From Candidatus Poseidoniales archaeon (GTDB lineage Archaea; Thermoplasmatota; Poseidoniia; Poseidoniales; Poseidoniaceae), in NCBI GenBank assembly GCA_003602535.1, contig QQSA01000045.1, positions 1 to 8,442 of the forward strand: a stretch of 8,442 nt of DNA, in the 5' to 3' direction. A program made the translations under genes and the position numbers. This document shows positions 4,271 to 8,442 of the stretch, piece after piece (within the stretch, counting starts at the first letter, position 1; each line of letters opens with the position of its first letter). The notes beneath the pieces were generated by a model that made no database searches, was not told the origin of the DNA, and was given only the letters and a program-made list of their open reading frames with translations.

Positions 4271-5164
4271 ATGCGAAGGGTGGTCCATGTAGGCCCAACG
4301 ATGGCGCCGGGCGGTATGGCATCAGTGATTCACCTTCTTGCTGCCAATCCGCCCGAGGGGTGGAGAGCATCATCTTGCAATACGTTCTCGTCTAAAGGAG
4401 TTAGGCGAAAATTCAAACGTTGGAGAATTGCAAAAAAGGAAATAAAAAACGGTGACTTTGACTTAGTACACATCCATAGTGCTTCTGATTGGTCATATCG
4501 TCGTAAATTATCGATTGCAAAGGTTGCCAAGGCACCAGTAATTTTCCATATACATTCAGGTAAATTCAACATCGACACCAAGTCCGATTTGGATGATTAC
4601 CAAGTTGTATGTTTATCTGAAGCATGGAGTGAGAAATTGAAGCCACTGATCGGAGAATCAATCTCAGTTCCTAACCCCGTTGATGCAAAGCTAAAACAAG
4701 GCGTCGTAAGAAAAGATTTCACATTGCTGATGGGAAGAAATGACCCTGTCAAAGGTCATGACTTCGCATATTCATTGCAATTAGATGATCTAAGGGTCAC
4801 CGGGGTTGAAGATGCACCAGACGGCGTCACAGCTCTGGGATGGGTAAGCGAAGAAGAAAAGTGGAATCTTTTACAGACCGCTGGATGTTTGATTGTCCCA
4901 TCATCGTTTGAAGGTCAACCAATGGTGATTTTAGAAGCGCTTGCTGCAGGTTGTCCAGTAGTCGCATCGAATAATGTTCCAGACCTCCCGTCATGTGTTA
5001 AAACAGCCCCATTGGATGATGTAGAAGGGTGGAGAAACGCAATCGCTTCTCCTATCAAAACTGGATTGCAAGAATCAGTTGCCAAGCATCATGTCGATGT
5101 GATTACTAAGCAGTGGGGAGAGATTTACGACAGAATAATCGATTCTAGAGTATCAACTGAATGA
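4271..5164 (+). CDS. GT4-type (GT-B fold) glycosyltransferase, compact
   Basis: The protein is 297 aa from ATG 4271; an in-frame GTG at 4250 would add seven residues. I prefer 4271 because the first beta strand (RRVVHVGPT) then begins at once and a TATA-like arm lies about 40 nt upstream. The N-terminal half has GPTMAPGGMAS (8-18; glycine-rich acceptor-side loop), VHIHSAS (66-72) and FHIHSGKF (92-99). The C-terminal half has MGRNDPVKGHD (154-164; Arg156 and Lys161 in the phosphate-binding positions) and the EX7E motif EGQPMVILE (Glu214, Glu222) followed by ALAAGCPVVAS. These are hallmarks of retaining GT4 enzymes using a nucleotide-sugar donor. It is shorter than the usual 350-400 aa, mainly through a reduced N-terminal domain. 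There is no signal peptide, so it is probably cytosolic or peripheral. Its last 40 nt overlap the end of the convergent gene 5125-6168. Confidence 0.87.
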   Translation: MRRVVHVGPTMAPGGMASVIHLLAANPPEGWRASSCNTFSSKGVRRKFKRWRIAKKEIKNGDFDLVHIHSASDWSYRRKLSIAKVAKAPVIFHIHSGKFNIDTKSDLDDYQVVCLSEAWSEKLKPLIGESISVPNPVDAKLKQGVVRKDFTLLMGRNDPVKGHDFAYSLQLDDLRVTGVEDAPDGVTALGWVSEEEKWNLLQTAGCLIVPSSFEGQPMVILEALAAGCPVVASNNVPDLPSCVKTAPLDDVEGWRNAIASPIKTGLQESVAKHHVDVITKQWGEIYDRIIDSRVSTE

Positions 5165-6168
5165 GACCAAGATAGATTGTCTTCAGCATACTTTCTTGCC
5201 TGTTTTTGTAAATCGGAAAGTGAATCTCTATCCATCGATTTTAGCCAATCGACGGTACTAGTAATGAATTCTTTTTGAGAAAATAATTGTAACCACTCTC
5301 CTGAATCCTTGATCTGGTGGCCTCCATGATCAATACCACAAATGACCAGCCCACTAGCCAAATATTCAGAACGCTTCAATGGGCTTGCAAGATTCCAAAC
5401 TTTATTCTCTGGCATCGGTAAAAATCCAACATCATATCTTGATAATAAATCTGCAATTTCACTCTGTGGAACTGCATCGCTAATCTCTAATCCTTTCATA
5501 TCGATGTTTTTCAAACGACTGATAGCATCTCCCTTCCCGTGGATATGTAAGGTGGCATCAATACCTTGGGATTGTAGGCCCGCGAGTATCATCGGTAGAG
5601 ACATTACACCCCTGTGTACGTCAACTCTGCCATGATACACCATTCGAATTGGACCATTTTTCTCACCTAGTTTGAATAATTTCAAATCAACTCCTGCAGG
5701 AATAACCCCAATCGATGCACTTGGAGTTTTAGTGAAATCTGCAACAAACTGGCGATGGGCTTCTGAAACTACAGTTCCCCTAATCGCCTTCGACCATGCA
5801 TTATTCCATTTGGGCCATTGTAGCTTAGCAAGAACCCCTCTATCTGCAGGAGGGCTTCTATCGATCAATACTACTGGGCTATCAATTAACTTAGCCAGTT
5901 TGAATATCGGCCAATCTATCAATACAACATCCGCATCTTTGAACTCGTCTAGTCGAGTTCTAAGTTGCTTTACAACACTACTAGCCTGGAAACCGCGAAT
6001 GTTGCTTCGCTCTACAATATGATGATTGAAACTGTTTCCTACAGCTTTACCTGGAGAATAAAACTCTACTCTGTGACCTTTTTCAACGAGCCCGTTTGCT
6101 AGTTGAATTTGAGTTGTGGAACTAAGATCACCACCAAGAAAACGAGAAGAAAGCCAGATTACTTTCAT
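5125..6168 (-). CDS. GT4-like glycosyltransferase
   Basis: This 347-aa protein has a GT-B layout. It begins MKVIWLSSRFLGG, with the usual N-terminal strand and a loop with SSTTQIQLANGLVEKGHRV typical of the acceptor domain. The C-terminal donor domain shows YHGRVDVHRG (178-187), IHGKGD (209-214), LLSRYDVGFLP (241-251) and SPLKRSEYLASG (262-273), with Lys265 and Glu268 conserved. The first Glu of a strict EX7E motif is absent, as in the 'SPxKxxEYLA' subgroup of GT4-like enzymes. The ATG at 6168 overlaps the TGA of the upstream epimerase gene as ATGA, with GAGGGA a few bases before it, so the two are translationally coupled in one transcript. The coupling suggests that this enzyme may use the sugar nucleotide made by that epimerase. 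The 3' end overlaps the convergent gene by 40 bp. Sugar specificity is unknown. Confidence 0.87.
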   Translation of the reverse strand: MKVIWLSSRFLGGDLSSTTQIQLANGLVEKGHRVEFYSPGKAVGNSFNHHIVERSNIRGFQASSVVKQLRTRLDEFKDADVVLIDWPIFKLAKLIDSPVVLIDRSPPADRGVLAKLQWPKWNNAWSKAIRGTVVSEAHRQFVADFTKTPSASIGVIPAGVDLKLFKLGEKNGPIRMVYHGRVDVHRGVMSLPMILAGLQSQGIDATLHIHGKGDAISRLKNIDMKGLEISDAVPQSEIADLLSRYDVGFLPMPENKVWNLASPLKRSEYLASGLVICGIDHGGHQIKDSGEWLQLFSQKEFITSTVDWLKSMDRDSLSDLQKQARKYAEDNLSWSHSVDTLESIILS

Positions 6169-7019
6169 TCTAATCCCTCTCTTATTGTAGTCAATTGCCC
6201 TATGTCCAAAGTTGATTTAAGGAGCGAAATATCTGCTAATGAAGTATGTATATCTCCTGCTCTTTCTTGTTCGAAATTTGGGGCTTGCATTTCTGGATTT
6301 AAATCACTCAATATCTCGATTAGTTCGAGTAAAGTAGTTCCTTCACCTGATGCAATGTTCAATTCAGATGGTAAATTATCAGAATCGATAGCCAAACCAA
6401 TAATTCTAACTAAATCACTAACGTGAATAAAATCTCTAACTTGAGTACCGTCTCCAAAGATAGTACATTGTTTGCCTGTTGAAACAGCATTTTTGAATGC
6501 AGGAATTACAGCCGCATATCCTCCATTAATCGATTGACCAGGGCCGTATACGTTGAAAAATCGCAAAGCGCACGTCTGTATCTGAGAGCGTCTAAGCAAT
6601 TCTTCGCCAACAATCTTTGATACTGCATATGGGGATTGAGGAATTAGTGGGGCATTTTCAGAAATGGGAATTATATCTGAGTCCCCATATACTGCAGCGC
6701 TAGAAGCAAAAATGATTTTTTCAACTCCTGACGATTCTGCTGCAGAAATAATTGAAGATGTACCGTCGACGTTGACAGACAGTGTTTCATCTGGATTCTC
6801 AATTGATCGAGGTACAGAAATTTGCGCTGCTAGGTGTACGATGACATCAATGCCATCCAATTGCAAAGCATCCCGGATATCTGCAGTGATGCATTCCCAT
6901 GGTACTTCTCCAGTATGATTATTGTCTAATGAGATTACATGTAACGATTTTTCATGTAAAAAACGACAAAGGTGAGTGCCAATAAATCCGGCTCCGCCGG
7001 TAACGAGCACATTCGCCAT
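6165..7019 (-). CDS. NAD-dependent sugar-nucleotide epimerase/dehydratase (GalE-like)
   Basis: This 284-aa member of the extended short-chain dehydrogenase family carries the NAD-binding TGGAGFIG (7-14), the DIRD-type adenine-site region (47-50), HLAAQISVP (62-70), the catalytic Ser107 in SSAAVYG and Tyr131/Lys135 in YAVSK. RFFNVYGPGQ (153-162) and GGYAAVIP (166-173) follow, typical of UDP-hexose or UDP-N-acetylhexosamine 4-epimerases. All active-site residues are present. The likely reaction is C4 epimerisation of a UDP sugar, supplying precursors for the adjacent glycosyltransferases. A 4,6-dehydratase is less likely because the Thr-Asp-Glu catalytic signature is missing. Reading can extend upstream to 7079, but the fold begins at MANVLVTGG, so I chose ATG 7019; ATG 7025 is also possible. 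It is first in a two-gene operon with the GT at 5125-6168 and divergent from the dehydrogenase. It is slightly short for the family (usually 310-340 aa). Confidence 0.9.
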   Translation of the reverse strand: MANVLVTGGAGFIGTHLCRFLHEKSLHVISLDNNHTGEVPWECITADIRDALQLDGIDVIVHLAAQISVPRSIENPDETLSVNVDGTSSIISAAESSGVEKIIFASSAAVYGDSDIIPISENAPLIPQSPYAVSKIVGEELLRRSQIQTCALRFFNVYGPGQSINGGYAAVIPAFKNAVSTGKQCTIFGDGTQVRDFIHVSDLVRIIGLAIDSDNLPSELNIASGEGTTLLELIEILSDLNPEMQAPNFEQERAGDIHTSLADISLLKSTLDIGQLTTIREGLE

Positions 7020-7105
7020 GACCATCCGGTTACAATGATAGGTGAACATACCTTCGCATGAATAAGCCATTGGATTCAAAAAACAAGTCCTCCCCCCATT
7101 ATATC

Positions 7106-8442
7106 ATGGGATGGACTCCAGCGTTCGCTAATCAAGCGGCAAATGGTAACCTGACCGTGGGTATTATCGGTCTAGGTTATGTTGGCCTACCTACTGCAAT
7201 TGGATTCCATGATGCAGGGTTTACCGTTTGGGGTGTTGACATTTCCCAACGTACCGTAGATATGGTAAAGAGAGGAGAAAACCCAACTGGTGACCCGGAT
7301 GTTAACGACATTATTCCTGCCCCTGGTACAGAGAGATGGAATATTACCACATCAACCGCTGAGGCTGTACCACATTGTGATGTCGTGTTGGTAACTGTCC
7401 CTACGCCTATCACTGAAGATCTCAAGCCTGACCTATCTTATGTGCAAAAGGCTGGACGCGCTGTATTCGAATCTTTGAACAAGGGCTCCAGAACAATTGT
7501 CGTGCTTGAGTCAACGGTTTACCCTGGTGTGACAGCGCAGACATGGTTGCCCGAAGTAGAAGAACTAGGATTGGAAATCGGAGTGGATTTAGAAATCGCT
7601 TACTGTCCAGAAAGATTCAATCCCGGTGATCCTGCGCATGGCGTCAGACAAGTTGCTCGTGTGATAGGTTGTTCAAACGCCGAAGTTGGTGCTGGTTTAG
7701 TTGGGCTATACAGCCGCCTTACTGCAGAAGATGTTCGTTATGTTGGCAAATTAGAAGTTGCAGAGGCTTCCAAAGTTATTGAGAATGTTCAACGTGACAT
7801 CAATATTGCATTGGTAAATGAACTTGCACGAATTTTCCCAGTTATGGGAGTTGATGTAGAAGATGTACTGTCTGCTGCTGCAACAAAATGGAATTTCCAT
7901 CGCTATACCCCGGGGGTAGGCGTTGGCGGCCACTGTATTCCTGTAGACCCATATTACATGATTCAGAGAGCTGCTGATGTTGGCGTTCCTGCTGAGTTGA
8001 TCACGGCCGCTCGAGCGGTTAATCGTACAATGCCAATACATGTTGCTGGGGTACTCAATGAGATGCTATACAAGGCAGGAGTTCCTTCCGGGGAAGGCAA
8101 AGTTCTGCTATTAGGTTGGTCTTACAAGGCCGAAGTTGGAGACCCAAGAGAAACTCCTGCTGAACCTCTTACCGAAGCATTACAATCGAAAGAGATCACA
8201 GTTGCAGCATATGATCCTCATCTCGATACTGGAGATTTCCCTGAAGGAGTAGAAGTTGTCACAGACATCGATTTGGCTGAAGGGTATGATCTGGCAGTAC
8301 TAGTGACTGCACACAAAGCATGTCTGGAAATTGATTGGACTGGATTAGCATCTAGAATGCGAAACCCAATCTTATACGATGGACGACGTGTCTTGGACCT
8401 AAATTCGCTTGAAAACTCTGGTTGGCAAACACATGCTGTAGG
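7106..8442 (+). CDS. UDP-N-acetylhexosamine 6-dehydrogenase (3' end beyond window)
   Basis: The frame is open to the window edge and gives at least 445 residues, so only a short end is likely missing. The family oxidises the C6 hydroxyl of a UDP sugar twice with NAD+ to give a uronic acid. Visible are the Rossmann loop GIIGLGYVGLP (19-29), VTVPTPI, ESTVYPG, PERFNPGD, EASKVIENVQRDINIALVNE (220-239, with Lys223) and the active-site GVGGHCIPVDPYY with nucleophile Cys277. These forms match UDP-GlcNAc/UDP-ManNAc dehydrogenases (WecC/WbpA/VipA type) better than UDP-glucose dehydrogenase. A C-terminal domain with GWSYKAEVGDPRETP follows. ATG 7106 gives an N-terminal extension of usual length and leaves 86 bp to the divergent epimerase start. 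In-frame ATG 7058 has a GGTGA motif 12 nt upstream and is the alternative. The product probably feeds the glycan built by the neighbouring transferases. Confidence 0.92.
   Translation, partial: MGWTPAFANQAANGNLTVGIIGLGYVGLPTAIGFHDAGFTVWGVDISQRTVDMVKRGENPTGDPDVNDIIPAPGTERWNITTSTAEAVPHCDVVLVTVPTPITEDLKPDLSYVQKAGRAVFESLNKGSRTIVVLESTVYPGVTAQTWLPEVEELGLEIGVDLEIAYCPERFNPGDPAHGVRQVARVIGCSNAEVGAGLVGLYSRLTAEDVRYVGKLEVAEASKVIENVQRDINIALVNELARIFPVMGVDVEDVLSAAATKWNFHRYTPGVGVGGHCIPVDPYYMIQRAADVGVPAELITAARAVNRTMPIHVAGVLNEMLYKAGVPSGEGKVLLLGWSYKAEVGDPRETPAEPLTEALQSKEITVAAYDPHLDTGDFPEGVEVVTDIDLAEGYDLAVLVTAHKACLEIDWTGLASRMRNPILYDGRRVLDLNSLENSGWQTHAV

Noticed and set aside
5342..6022. Plus-strand reading frames inside the 5125-6168 gene
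   Set aside because: They are antisense to a well-supported GT4-like protein, show no recognisable motifs, and arise from the opposite-strand codon pattern.
1..8442. CRISPR array, transposon ends, phage genes or a defence system
   Set aside because: No regularly spaced repeats, terminal inverted repeats with a transposase, or nuclease/toxin motifs were seen on either strand. All large frames belong to housekeeping, pilin or glycan families.

Overview
The window looks like a chromosomal segment of an uncultivated euryarchaeon, most likely Marine Group II (Poseidoniales). This is inferred from four things: an archaeal-type pilin N-terminus (AVSPVIATILMV...), a type 2 methionine aminopeptidase, Shine-Dalgarno-like GGTGA/GAGG motifs, and a compact, moderately AT-rich genome. 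No rRNA, tRNA, transposase, phage gene or CRISPR array was found. The taxonomic call has not been tested against any database.

Left part (1-1962, all + strand): a tightly packed housekeeping operon. It holds the 3' tail of a gene ending in Gly-Pro-Pro-Ala repeats, a small unrecognised protein (109-384), a divergent single-domain TsaC/YrdC-like threonylcarbamoyl-AMP synthase (389-970), and a type 2 methionine aminopeptidase (949-1962). Gaps are 9 and 4 nt, followed by a 22-nt overlap, so the genes are probably co-transcribed.

Middle part (1963-2998): a gene-poor stretch of about 400 bp containing a long imperfect inverted repeat (candidate structured RNA, 2036-2145) and an AT-rich segment with palindromes. 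A stand-alone type IV pilin-like gene follows (2371-2895). Its ribosome binding site abuts a C5/G5 hairpin, its codon use differs from its neighbours (all eight Asn codons are AAC), and it ends at a 14-bp GC-rich hairpin followed by T-runs, which looks like a bacterial intrinsic terminator.

Right part (2999-8442): a surface-glycan cluster. It encodes a membrane GT2 glycosyltransferase (- strand), a compact GT4-type glycosyltransferase (+), a second GT4-like glycosyltransferase (-) translationally coupled to a GalE-like sugar-nucleotide epimerase (-), and a divergent UDP-N-acetylhexosamine 6-dehydrogenase (+) cut off by the window end. Orientation alternates gene by gene, giving convergent and divergent pairs. 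One convergent pair overlaps by 40 bp. Together the epimerase and dehydrogenase could supply UDP-amino sugar and uronic acid donors, and the three glycosyltransferases could assemble a surface polysaccharide or a protein-linked glycan. The neighbouring pilin has one Asn-Asn-Thr sequon and is a conceivable but unproven acceptor.

I do not see a clear new defence or mobile system. The most worthwhile unexplained signals are the structured intergenic element at 2036-2145, the regulatory architecture of the pilin gene, and the altered substrate-site motifs of the TsaC-like protein.
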